From positions 868,001 to 932,000 of the forward strand of contig NZ_CP041165.1 of the NCBI RefSeq assembly GCF_014905095.1: a stretch of DNA of 64,000 nucleotides. Reading direction: 5' to 3'. A program made the translations under genes and the position numbers. Source of the DNA: Sulfurimonas marina (GTDB lineage: Bacteria; Campylobacterota; Campylobacteria; Campylobacterales; Sulfurimonadaceae). The notes beneath the pieces were generated by a model. That model did not search any database, was not told where the DNA came from, and was given only the letters and a program-made list of their open reading frames with translations. Below are positions 6,753-15,737 of this stretch, piece by piece (within the stretch, counting starts at the first letter, position 1; each line of letters opens with the position of its first letter).

Positions 6753-7003
6753 CTCTCTCCTCAAATAAATTACATTGAATCTTCATACTTTAAACTCTTC
6801 AAAAAGAAAAAATACAAATATTGTGAAAAATTACTTAGATGGCGAAATTTTCATCAGTTTGTAATGAAAAAGTTTTAAAATTTAAATATAATTTTTATAA
6901 AAAATTATGAGCAAGAGCGAGGATAAAAAATTTATAAAATACACTAAATTGTATCTTGAATTTTTTAGACTTAATAACCGACAGTATTCCGTCAGGAAAA
7001 GAG

Positions 7004-7009
7004 TATAAT
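7004..7009 (+). promoter_or_regulatory. Sigma-70-type -10 element for the pseudokinase-GGDEF gene
   Basis: TATAAT lies 32 bp before the TTG start, in AT-rich DNA. Campylobacterota promoters often show a good -10 without a clear -35, as here. AGAAGGG follows as ribosome site. Confidence 0.4.
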
Positions 7010-7040
7010 AATTTCCTATTGATATTAAGAAGGGCATCCA

Positions 7041-10000
7041 TTGAAAGAAAAATATTTTGACGGTATTGAGTTAGACGTATATATACAGAAAAACGAACTC
7101 GATCTTCAAAAGTTTTTATATATTGCAATAGAGTTATGTAAAGTTATAGAGAGTTTTCATAAACAAAATATTACTATTAGAACATTAAGCAGCTCCTCTA
7201 TACTAATCGATGCTGAAAATGGTTTATCGGTAATGATACGTAACGACGATAAAGAAAATTTAAATGAAAAAGATCGTATCTATAGAGCACCTGAACAAAA
7301 TGAGAGAATAAGTCTGACAGTAGAAAATTCTGTAGATATATACAGTCTAGGTGTTGTTTTTTACGAAATATTCTCTGAAAAAATCGAACATGACAATAAG
7401 AGCTCTCAGGATTTCTTTTATGAACTTTTCACACAGGAGCTTCCACCTTTACATCAGTTAGATGCTTCCATACCGGTAACTATCTCCAATATTATCGAGA
7501 AAATGACGGCAAAAAACCGTCATGAAAGATATAATGATATCCTTTCCGTTCATGTAGATCTGGCAAAGTCTCTTAAACAATTTCAAGAAAACGGAACTAT
7601 TGGTATCTTTAAACTCGATACCTTTAAACCCTATTTTAAATTCAATAAAAGTGAATTAATTTACGGTAGAGAAGTTCCCGAAGAGGAAATTGAGAAGATT
7701 ATAAATGCAAAAGAGTCGTTGAATACGCTTATAGCAGTTTCGGGTAACTCCGGTGTAGGAAAATCCTTTTTTATGACTAAAGTGTTGGAAAAAAATAAAC
7801 AACACTTTAGTGATATTCTAGAGCTGAAACTTGAAAGATATAAGCAAAATGCTCCCTATGAGATACTATACGATGCTTTACGAAACTTTACAAAACAGAT
7901 CCTCTCACAAGATGAAAATATAGTTCAAAACTATAGAAAAGAGTTACGAAATCTTCTTGGTAATGAAGCACAGATACTTATAGATGTTATCCCGGAAATT
8001 GAAGCTATTATAGGAAAACAGCCACAGATTAAAGATATACATCCCGTAGATAAGAAAGCACGTTTTGACAGTATGCTATTTCATTTTATGGAACTTTTCT
8101 TTCATTCTCAAAAACCGTTTTGTATCTATATAGATGACTTGCAGTGGGCAGATGATGTCATCATACAGTGGTTACAAAATATTTTAATAAAGTTCAAGAA
8201 TCTTTTTGTATTTATCACTTATCGCAATGAGGAGGTGCAAGAGGGGCACGAGATCAGACAGATGTTTGAAAGAGTTTACTTCTACGATGTAAAAATAAAA
8301 GAGATTCAACTTAGAGGTCTTGAAAAAGAGGATATTAAAAATCTTTTATATAACACGATGCAGCTAGAAAAAGCAGAAGAAATAGCAGAAATTATAGTGC
8401 ATAAAACGGATGGAAATGCTTTTTTCGTGAATCAATATATTAAGCAGCTTCAAGAAAATGATACGATATATTTCAGCCATGATACGCTTGAGTGGTATTG
8501 CGATCTTCAAAAACTACAACAGATGCCTATTAGCGATAATGTATTTGAGGTTTTGAGTAGAAGAATAGATCTACTTGAGAAACATGTACGTACATTATTA
8601 AATATAGCTTCTTGTCTGGGAAGTAGTTTTACCCATACCGCATTGCAAAGAGTTTATGCAGATGAGGTGTTATTTGAAAGTGCATTAGAAGCAGCTATGA
8701 AAGATGAGTGGATCATTTTATATTCAAAAGGTGGACAAAGAAGGTACTCTTTTTCTCACGATAAAATGCAAGAGGCACTTTATTCAAAACTTGATGATGA
8801 GACACTCTCACAAATCCATTATAAAATAGGTAAAAATCTTCTTCAAAATGAACAAAAGCTGGAAAATAAAAAGCTTATATCCTGTGTGAACCATTTGAAT
8901 ATAGGGTATAAACTGCTTTATGATATTACACTTCTGATTGAGTTAAATGTGAAAGCATCTTTGCATTCTAAAAAAAGCGGTGACTTTACAAATGCTCTTT
9001 TATATATTAAAAAAGCTATGGAGTTTATGGAAGCAGAATCTTTAAACATCACAGATGTTTCTATTTTAAAAGACAGAGCTGAGTGTGAACATCTTTGCCA
9101 TAATAGTGATGAAGCGGTACACTACTATGAAAAAGCACTGCAGTTGAGCGATTCAAAGATACAAAAAGCACAGATATATGAACTTTTGATCAAGTTCTAT
9201 TCCGATATTTCCGATTTTCAAAAAGCGTATGAAACGGGGTGTGAAGCAACAAAACTTTTTGGTTTTAATATGCCTAAAAGTTTTTTCCCTCCACAGTTTA
9301 TATTTGATTTTATCCGTTTAAGAGTAAAACTTAAAGGGAAAAGTATAGATGATATTTGTGAAATTCCTGATGCCAACGATGAAGAGTTTATCTACCTTGT
9401 TAAGCTTGCAGCTAACTCTTTACAGGCTGCTTACCAGATAAGACCTGAACTTTGTGTAGCTAATGCTGTTAAAATTGTCACACTTTGTTTACAAAAAGGT
9501 TTGACAAAAGAGTCAGTGATCGCCTTTACAGTTTTTGGAGTGATCTTTCAAGGGGGAATTTTAGGTGATCATACTGCTGGGTTTGATTATTACCGTCTCT
9601 CTATAAATATGCTGCATAGATTTGAAAATACTATACAGCATGCAGAAGTTAAATTTGTCAGCGGCTATTTTGCAACATCATGGAAACAATCTGCAGCCAT
9701 GACAGAAAAGTTATGGGAAGAAGCTTATAAAAACGGTCATGAGATAGGGGACTGGTTCCATACAGGGTGTGCAGCTGCAGGGATAGTGCAGAGTATGTTT
9801 ATGAGGGGAGTTAATCTCAATGAGCTTTTAGAGAAGATAGAACACTATTTAGTTGTCTTAAAAAACATAGGAACTATGGAGCAGTATGGAGCAGTGTTAA
9901 GTGTTAAACATGCGGTGCTCAATTTACAGGGGAAAACAGCTTCACCACTCTCATTCAATACGGATGAATTTGACGAATCTGCTTACATTCACTCACTTAG

Positions 10001-11633
10001 TAACTATACTTCCAAACATTTTGCACACTATTATTACATTAACAAGTTAAGTGCACTCTATATGCATAAAGAGTACAAAAAAGCATTAGATATATCTAAT
10101 GAAGGTAAAAAGTTTGCATCGGACTCAAAAGGGATGCTCCATAACACTGAACATATTTTTTATGAAGCACTCACAGTGGCGAAACTTTATGAGTATGAAA
10201 CCTTGTCTACACAAATGAAATATAAAAAAATAGTTCAAAAAGCGAAGAAAAGTTTTTATAAATGGTCTAAGGGAACTGTAGAAAATTTTATGGCAAGAGC
10301 TTATCTTTTGGAAGGGGAATTATATCGACTTCAGGGAGATACAAATAGAGCGATAGAGTTTTATGAAAAAGCATTAAGTACGGCTACGATCTATATGCAG
10401 ACAAATATCATTGCACTTGCGAATAAACTAACGCAGGAGATCTATGAAGAGCTTGGTCAGAAAAAAGCTGCAGAGATATATGAAAAAACATTTTTAGAAA
10501 CTCTTGTTGAATGGGGAGTGATAGAGAAACAAAGAGAAGAGGTAGTTGCAAAGTTTGATATTGAAACGCTTATGAAAGCATCGGAGATCATTGTAAAAGA
10601 ACAGCGACTATCTAATCTTCTACAGGCTCTTGTGAAAACTATTATTCAAAATTCCGGAGCACAAAATATTTTTCTTCTTTTGCAAGAGGAGGAGGAACTT
10701 TTTATAGAGGCCCACTACTCAATAGATTCTGACAAAACAGAAGTGATGCAGCATCAGCCTTATATAGAGTCTAAAAAGATAGTTCAGCCGGTAATTAATT
10801 ATGTATTGCGTACTCAGAAGTCTATTGTAATTGATGATTTGAATGAAAGCAAAATATTTTATGATAAAAAAAATATGCATAAAGAGGTTAAGTCTCTTCT
10901 TTGTGCACCGCTAATTCTTAAAGGAAAAATCAAAGGGGTTATCTATCTGGAAAACAATTTATTGCCGGGTGTATTTACGGATGATAAGGTGAAACTTTTA
11001 CAATATCTTAGCGGACAGATAGCGATATCGATTGAAAATGCAGTAGTGTATAACAATCTGGAAAAAGCGGTTGCTTTGAGAACAAAAGAGCTAGAACATG
11101 CAAATAAAAAGCTTGAAAAACTTTCAACTCTTGATCCTCTTACAAAAATATCTAACAGACGTCATTTTGAAACACATATGCAAGATATATGGAGTCTTGC
11201 TATACGTAAAGAGGTACCAACTTCGATTGTAATGTGTGATATAGACTACTTTAAAAAGATCAACGATACATATGGACATATCATTGGTGATTATGTTTTA
11301 AAAAATGTTGCTTCCATTATTCAAAATTCTCTAAAACGTACTACAGACTTTGCAGCCAGATATGGGGGAGAGGAGTTTATCATAGCACTTTACGATACCG
11401 ATCTAGAGGGTGCAAAAAAAATCTCTCAAAGTATTGCAGATACCCTAAAAAGTGATGAAAAAAATTTTGTTATAGATGGAGTAAACATAGAGCCGTTTAC
11501 TATCAGCTTTGGTGTTTCAAGTCTTATCCCACAACAAGAAGACAATTATGAACAGCTTATAAAAAGTGCGGATGAAGCACTTTATGAAGCGAAACGTAAC
11601 GGTAGAAATTGTATTGTTAGTAGTTCTGTATAG
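7041..11633 (+). CDS. Giant signalling protein: pseudokinase - AAA/STAND ATPase - TPR - GAF - GGDEF
   Basis: A 1530-residue cytoplasmic protein starting at TTG after AGAAGGG; the upstream frame is closed by a stop. Residues ~1-180 resemble a Ser/Thr kinase C-lobe: SSSSILID for the catalytic loop, YRAPEQ as APE motif and DIYSLGVVFYEI. The N-lobe, HRD aspartate and DFG are missing, so it should be a pseudokinase. An AAA ATPase follows with Walker A GNSGVGKS (~235) and Walker B CIYIDDLQWAD (~360). Next come TPR-like helical repeats (~600-1150), a GAF domain (~1190-1345) and a GGDEF domain with GGEEF (~1440) preceded by an RTTD inhibitory site. It should make c-di-GMP in response to an ATP-dependent switch. 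Members of this architecture usually have a full kinase domain. Confidence 0.85.
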   Translation: MKEKYFDGIELDVYIQKNELDLQKFLYIAIELCKVIESFHKQNITIRTLSSSSILIDAENGLSVMIRNDDKENLNEKDRIYRAPEQNERISLTVENSVDIYSLGVVFYEIFSEKIEHDNKSSQDFFYELFTQELPPLHQLDASIPVTISNIIEKMTAKNRHERYNDILSVHVDLAKSLKQFQENGTIGIFKLDTFKPYFKFNKSELIYGREVPEEEIEKIINAKESLNTLIAVSGNSGVGKSFFMTKVLEKNKQHFSDILELKLERYKQNAPYEILYDALRNFTKQILSQDENIVQNYRKELRNLLGNEAQILIDVIPEIEAIIGKQPQIKDIHPVDKKARFDSMLFHFMELFFHSQKPFCIYIDDLQWADDVIIQWLQNILIKFKNLFVFITYRNEEVQEGHEIRQMFERVYFYDVKIKEIQLRGLEKEDIKNLLYNTMQLEKAEEIAEIIVHKTDGNAFFVNQYIKQLQENDTIYFSHDTLEWYCDLQKLQQMPISDNVFEVLSRRIDLLEKHVRTLLNIASCLGSSFTHTALQRVYADEVLFESALEAAMKDEWIILYSKGGQRRYSFSHDKMQEALYSKLDDETLSQIHYKIGKNLLQNEQKLENKKLISCVNHLNIGYKLLYDITLLIELNVKASLHSKKSGDFTNALLYIKKAMEFMEAESLNITDVSILKDRAECEHLCHNSDEAVHYYEKALQLSDSKIQKAQIYELLIKFYSDISDFQKAYETGCEATKLFGFNMPKSFFPPQFIFDFIRLRVKLKGKSIDDICEIPDANDEEFIYLVKLAANSLQAAYQIRPELCVANAVKIVTLCLQKGLTKESVIAFTVFGVIFQGGILGDHTAGFDYYRLSINMLHRFENTIQHAEVKFVSGYFATSWKQSAAMTEKLWEEAYKNGHEIGDWFHTGCAAAGIVQSMFMRGVNLNELLEKIEHYLVVLKNIGTMEQYGAVLSVKHAVLNLQGKTASPLSFNTDEFDESAYIHSLSNYTSKHFAHYYYINKLSALYMHKEYKKALDISNEGKKFASDSKGMLHNTEHIFYEALTVAKLYEYETLSTQMKYKKIVQKAKKSFYKWSKGTVENFMARAYLLEGELYRLQGDTNRAIEFYEKALSTATIYMQTNIIALANKLTQEIYEELGQKKAAEIYEKTFLETLVEWGVIEKQREEVVAKFDIETLMKASEIIVKEQRLSNLLQALVKTIIQNSGAQNIFLLLQEEEELFIEAHYSIDSDKTEVMQHQPYIESKKIVQPVINYVLRTQKSIVIDDLNESKIFYDKKNMHKEVKSLLCAPLILKGKIKGVIYLENNLLPGVFTDDKVKLLQYLSGQIAISIENAVVYNNLEKAVALRTKELEHANKKLEKLSTLDPLTKISNRRHFETHMQDIWSLAIRKEVPTSIVMCDIDYFKKINDTYGHIIGDYVLKNVASIIQNSLKRTTDFAARYGGEEFIIALYDTDLEGAKKISQSIADTLKSDEKNFVIDGVNIEPFTISFGVSSLIPQQEDNYEQLIKSADEALYEAKRNGRNCIVSSSV

Positions 11634-11680
11634 ATTTTAGTATTTTTGTGATTAGAACTTGTAAAGATACTAAATTTTTG

Positions 11681-11686
11681 TATAAT
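11681..11686 (+). promoter_or_regulatory. -10 element for the PAS/degenerate-GGDEF gene
   Basis: TATAAT preceded by a T-rich run lies 40 bp before the TTG start at 11727 and 48 bp after the preceding stop. It suggests separate transcription of the second gene of the cluster. Confidence 0.4.
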
Positions 11687-11726
11687 TGTGATATGTTTTT
11701 TTTAGTTTGATAAAGTAAGGATTAAT

Positions 11727-12575
11727 TTGAGCGATTCTGTTGATAAAAACCTTTTTGAAGATACCCCTTTAAAAATCATTGAGTCTTTGATAGATATACA
11801 AAAAGATTTAGTATTTATATACCATGATAACGAACCGGTACTTTTTAATAAAGCAAGTAGAAATTTCTTTGGACTTGAGACTCTTGAGCAGTTTGCCAGA
11901 GAATATGGGAAATTAGAGAATAGGTTTATGCCTCACGATTTTTATTTTCATGCAGGTAAAATTGAAGAACAACAAAGTTGGCTAGAAGCGATTGAGTCTA
12001 CAGATGAAACTGATCGTATTATCAGTATGTTAAATCATAAAATTAAACCACATGCTTTTTCCGTAACTATCGAGAGACCGGTCGATGGATATGAACTAGT
12101 CTTTTTTCATGATATTACAACAGACCTTATTAAACGTATTATGACTGAAAACAATACAAATCTTGACACAGATACTCATGCATATAATCGAAACTATTTT
12201 GAACATATCTCTCCAAGACTTATAAGTGCGGCAACATTTAATGAAAAGCTTATAGGTATCTGTTTAATAGAGCTTGAGAATGATGAAAAAGATTTTATTG
12301 AAAGTGTTGCTGCGACTATTAAATGTAATATACGCCATGATGATATGCTTGTTCGCTGGAGTAAAAACAGTTTCTTATTAGTTTTTTTAGTTGCCTCAGA
12401 AGAACATGCAAACTTAGTGGGTCGTAAAATTGTTGATACACTCTGTCACTGTCAACCTACACAAACAATCCGAACAGCTATGAGCTTACAACGCACTGAA
12501 GATACTGTTTCAACAATTATTCAACGTTGTGAAAACAGACTAGGAGAAACAAACGATACCTTTTCTATCGTATAG
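11727..12575 (+). CDS. PAS-like protein with degenerate GGDEF domain
   Basis: A 282-residue cytoplasmic protein starting TTG after GTAAGGA. Residues ~15-140 look like a PAS sensor (FIYHDNEPVLFNKASRNFFG; later GYELVFFHDIT). The remainder aligns with a GGDEF fold: TDTHAYNRNYFEHI corresponds to the D.LT...NR..F entry, and RWSKNSFLLVF stands where R(x)GGDEF should be. With the signature lost it cannot be a standard diguanylate cyclase. It may act as a ligand-sensing partner or regulator of the neighbouring c-di-GMP enzymes. It ends six bases before the convergent GGDEF-EAL gene. Confidence 0.7.
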   Translation: MSDSVDKNLFEDTPLKIIESLIDIQKDLVFIYHDNEPVLFNKASRNFFGLETLEQFAREYGKLENRFMPHDFYFHAGKIEEQQSWLEAIESTDETDRIISMLNHKIKPHAFSVTIERPVDGYELVFFHDITTDLIKRIMTENNTNLDTDTHAYNRNYFEHISPRLISAATFNEKLIGICLIELENDEKDFIESVAATIKCNIRHDDMLVRWSKNSFLLVFLVASEEHANLVGRKIVDTLCHCQPTQTIRTAMSLQRTEDTVSTIIQRCENRLGETNDTFSIV

Positions 12576-12581
12576 AATTAT

Positions 12582-14879
12582 TTAGGCTGCATCAAGATTA
12601 TGTCTAATGATAGAACTTGGCTTGCCTATATAGTATCCTTGAGAATAATCTATCCCTAAAGCTTTTAGATAGTTAAACACCTCATTGTTTTCAACATACT
12701 CCGCTATAGTTTTTAGGGAGAGTTCTTCACATAATAACTTGATGTTTTTTACGAGTTTTTGCGCTTTATGATCGGTAAGTATATCCCGAACTAGTGAGCC
12801 GTCAAGTTTTATATAGTCGATATAGTCACTTAAAGCAATAATATGTTGAAAGTTTGAATAACCGCTTCCAAAATCATCAATAGCCACTTTACATTTAACC
12901 TCTTTAAGGTTTTTAATAAATGTATAAAAGAACTGATAATCATGAATGTTCTCCGATTCAACGATCTCTACAACCAGTTTGTTATGAACTTTGTATTCAT
13001 CTATTTTAGAAAATAAAAACGTTTGAAAAGTTTCATCTTGAATATCTTCAATACTTAAATTAATTGAAAACTCATATGGTTTGTTTTGAAAGTATGCAAA
13101 TGATTGTTCTACTAAAATACGTGTAAGAGCTTTGTACTTTTTTAACTCTTTTGCAATTGGAATAAATGTATCTGGAAAGAGCAACTGTTCACCGTTTTTA
13201 ATTCTCATAAGCGTTTCATACTTCTCTATTTTCCCTGATGCATTATTTATAATCGGTTGGTAATGTAGTTCCAGTTTTTGATCGTCAATAGCTTGTTTGA
13301 CACTTTGAGCTACTTTAAGATTTTTTTTGTTTGCTTCAACACTGTGCGGGTGAAGGTTTTTATAGATGAAATAATCATGCTTTTGATCGATGGCATGTTC
13401 AAGTGCCACTTCTGCTTCTTTAAGTTCATCTATATTATTGTTAAGTTGTTCAGGACTACTCGCACCGATCGTGATATCTAAGATAAGATCTATATTATCT
13501 TCTAAATGGAAAGTATGTGATTCTAAATATTCATGAAGTTTACGTAAAAATGATTTCATCATCGGTAAATTACTATAGTTATATTTTAATGCAAACCCTT
13601 CGTTATTGTAACGATAAACTTTTGTCAGATGCTTTTCTGTACACTCATTAAGTGATTCTGCAACCATTTTCATCAGCTTATTTGAGATCTCATGACCGTA
13701 AATATTTTGAATTTTGACATAGTTATTGATCTGTATTAACACAATTACAGATTGTTGAAACTCCTGTTGTTGCAGATCGATGAATAGACAACGGCGGTTT
13801 GGTACTTTAGTTAACTCATCAATATTTTTATTGTTATTCATTCTCTTTTGCATAATTTCCGGAATCTTTGAGAAAAAATAAACTACAGGTAAAAGAGCCA
13901 GTGCTATGAAAATTAAAATATAAATAAACTTATTTTGAAGAGAGGTAATATCCTGACTTATATGCTCAAATTTTAAATCCATAACCATTTTCAGGTTTTG
14001 AGAATTTTTAAGGTTATCAATCTGAGCAGAATAAAATCTTTCTCCGTAATGGTGAGGTTGTGTCAATATTTTTTCTGCTATTTTTTTCTCAAATGTATTA
14101 AAAATAGTCATACTTTCAAAATAATCACCTTCTATCCCGCCGTGATTATTATTATTCATGATGTATCGACCTTTATTGTCGATAATATAGATGTTATAAA
14201 AGGTAGATTCATTAAGCTTTTTAAAAAAAGTATGTAAAGAGATATTGTAGATAAGCATCCCGCGTTTTACACCCTGGTTGTCATATAAAACTTTTCCAAG
14301 ACGTATTGTTGCTTTTTTAGGGAGCTCTATCTCATTGTGCTCTATATTTAAGTCGATGTTAGAGATTCCTATTTTACCTTGAGATAAACCTTTAAACTGT
14401 TCAAAATAATCTCTATTTGACTTATCTTGAAGCAAAGAAGAGGGGACAACATAAAACTGCGTATCGTTAGTATTAGCATCGCGAACTATACGCTCTGTTC
14501 TTATTTGTTCCACCCCTTGCATATCTAAAAGACGTATTTGAAAAACATCTGGGAAAGATTTCTCTATAGTTAAAAAAAGGTTTTCTACAACCTCTTTATC
14601 ACTCTTGGTACGAATATATTTATTGAGATAAATATTTTCAGAAAGAATATTTAAGGACGAGATGTAAGAGTTAAAATAATCATTAATATATTTTTCTTTT
14701 TCGAGAAATTTGTTTTGAAAATGCTGGACAGATACAGTTGAGACATCATTTTTATTAACAATGTTAAAGATATTTACCATCGCTACAATCAAAATAGATG
14801 CACCCATTAAATACGAGATGAGATAAATTTTAGTATTTGTAAGTTGTAAAAACCATCTATCTAAAATTCGTTCCTGCAC
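12582..14879 (-). CDS. Membrane Cache - degenerate GGDEF - EAL phosphodiesterase
   Basis: A 765-residue protein with an N-terminal membrane segment (KIYLISYLMGASILIVAMVN) and a periplasmic Cache-like domain (~45-310). A second membrane segment (FIYILIFIALALLPVVYFF) leads to a GGDEF-like domain whose signature reads YRYNNEGFALKY, so it is inactive as a cyclase. The EAL domain (~520-765) has ETLMR in place of EALxR, keeping the Glu, plus INLSIED, IDDFGSGYSNFQH and IKLDGSLV. Metal- and substrate-binding residues appear intact, so c-di-GMP hydrolysis under control of a periplasmic signal is likely. Oriented opposite to both neighbours. Confidence 0.85.
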   Translation of the reverse strand: MQERILDRWFLQLTNTKIYLISYLMGASILIVAMVNIFNIVNKNDVSTVSVQHFQNKFLEKEKYINDYFNSYISSLNILSENIYLNKYIRTKSDKEVVENLFLTIEKSFPDVFQIRLLDMQGVEQIRTERIVRDANTNDTQFYVVPSSLLQDKSNRDYFEQFKGLSQGKIGISNIDLNIEHNEIELPKKATIRLGKVLYDNQGVKRGMLIYNISLHTFFKKLNESTFYNIYIIDNKGRYIMNNNNHGGIEGDYFESMTIFNTFEKKIAEKILTQPHHYGERFYSAQIDNLKNSQNLKMVMDLKFEHISQDITSLQNKFIYILIFIALALLPVVYFFSKIPEIMQKRMNNNKNIDELTKVPNRRCLFIDLQQQEFQQSVIVLIQINNYVKIQNIYGHEISNKLMKMVAESLNECTEKHLTKVYRYNNEGFALKYNYSNLPMMKSFLRKLHEYLESHTFHLEDNIDLILDITIGASSPEQLNNNIDELKEAEVALEHAIDQKHDYFIYKNLHPHSVEANKKNLKVAQSVKQAIDDQKLELHYQPIINNASGKIEKYETLMRIKNGEQLLFPDTFIPIAKELKKYKALTRILVEQSFAYFQNKPYEFSINLSIEDIQDETFQTFLFSKIDEYKVHNKLVVEIVESENIHDYQFFYTFIKNLKEVKCKVAIDDFGSGYSNFQHIIALSDYIDYIKLDGSLVRDILTDHKAQKLVKNIKLLCEELSLKTIAEYVENNEVFNYLKALGIDYSQGYYIGKPSSIIRHNLDAA

Positions 14880-15010
14880 TGTAAAACCCTTTCGTCATCT
14901 AATAAATAATATTTATTGTTTAAATTTAAGTGAAATTTTATATCATGTAAATGGATTAAAAATGGATTTTTTCTTTTTTAGTGTACAATAGCTCAAATAA
15001 TGGAGAAAGA

Positions 15011-15670
15011 ATGAAAGTATTGATCGTAGATGAAAATAAAGAATTTACTTATGAGCTTCAAGAATATTTTATGAAGAAAAGTATTGAAATAGATATATTG
15101 AATTCATACGATAAAATTCTTGAAGAATATAATCAGGTAAATCTTCATGAATATGACAGTTTTATTTTTGAGATAGACAGTGAAAATCAACAGGGGCTGG
15201 ATATTTTGGATTATATGAATATTTTAGAGATAGATAAACCTGTTATCTTTATATCTCAAGAGAAAAGTGTGGAACTTTTATCGAAAGCATTTGCTATGGG
15301 CGGGGAGGACTTTATTAGTAAACCGTTTCATATAAAAGAGTTAGAGTTACGAATGTTAAAAGGGATCAGAAAGAAGATCTCAAAAGATGAGATCGAGCTT
15401 CCCAATGAATATACCTATATATATTCCGAATATGCAGTTGCAAAACATCACTCTTATATAGATATGACGAAAAAACAGCGCCAGCTTTTATATCTGCTAA
15501 TTACCAATAAAAACAATTTAGTGACATATTCTATGATATCAGATTATGTATATAACGGTAAAGAGTTTAGTAACAATGCAATAGCAACCCATATCAGAGA
15601 TATTAGAAAAAAACTACCAGGTATCCCTATAAAAGCTGTTAAAGGGGATGGATATATCTTAAAAGTGTAA
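15011..15670 (+). CDS. OmpR/PhoB-family response regulator
   Basis: A 219-residue two-domain regulator. The start at 15011 is preceded by TGGAGAAAGA; an upstream GTG at 14981 adds ten residues before the domain. The receiver domain begins MKVLIVDENKEF and has Asp in FEIDSE as the likely phospho-acceptor and a conserved Lys-Pro in FISKPF. The C-terminal winged helix shows MTKKQRQLLYLLITNKNNLV, NNAIATHIRDIRKKL and a GDGYIL end typical of the OmpR class. No histidine kinase gene is adjacent, so the partner is unknown. It is transcribed away from the GGDEF-EAL gene. Confidence 0.85.
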   Translation: MKVLIVDENKEFTYELQEYFMKKSIEIDILNSYDKILEEYNQVNLHEYDSFIFEIDSENQQGLDILDYMNILEIDKPVIFISQEKSVELLSKAFAMGGEDFISKPFHIKELELRMLKGIRKKISKDEIELPNEYTYIYSEYAVAKHHSYIDMTKKQRQLLYLLITNKNNLVTYSMISDYVYNGKEFSNNAIATHIRDIRKKLPGIPIKAVKGDGYILKV

Positions 15671-15737
15671 TTCAAATTTACTGCAGACAAAACTCTATTA
15701 TGATACAATTACCTAAAATTATTATAGAGATTTTAGA

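Larger units (their letters stand above)
6710..7040. other. 331-bp intergenic region
   Basis: This non-coding stretch holds the hairpin at 6722-6752 just after the secreted-protein stop, then very AT-rich DNA, and a promoter-like TATAAT at 7004-7009 ahead of the large signalling gene. A short minus-strand reading frame here has no support as a gene. Nothing else was recognised. Confidence 0.5.
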
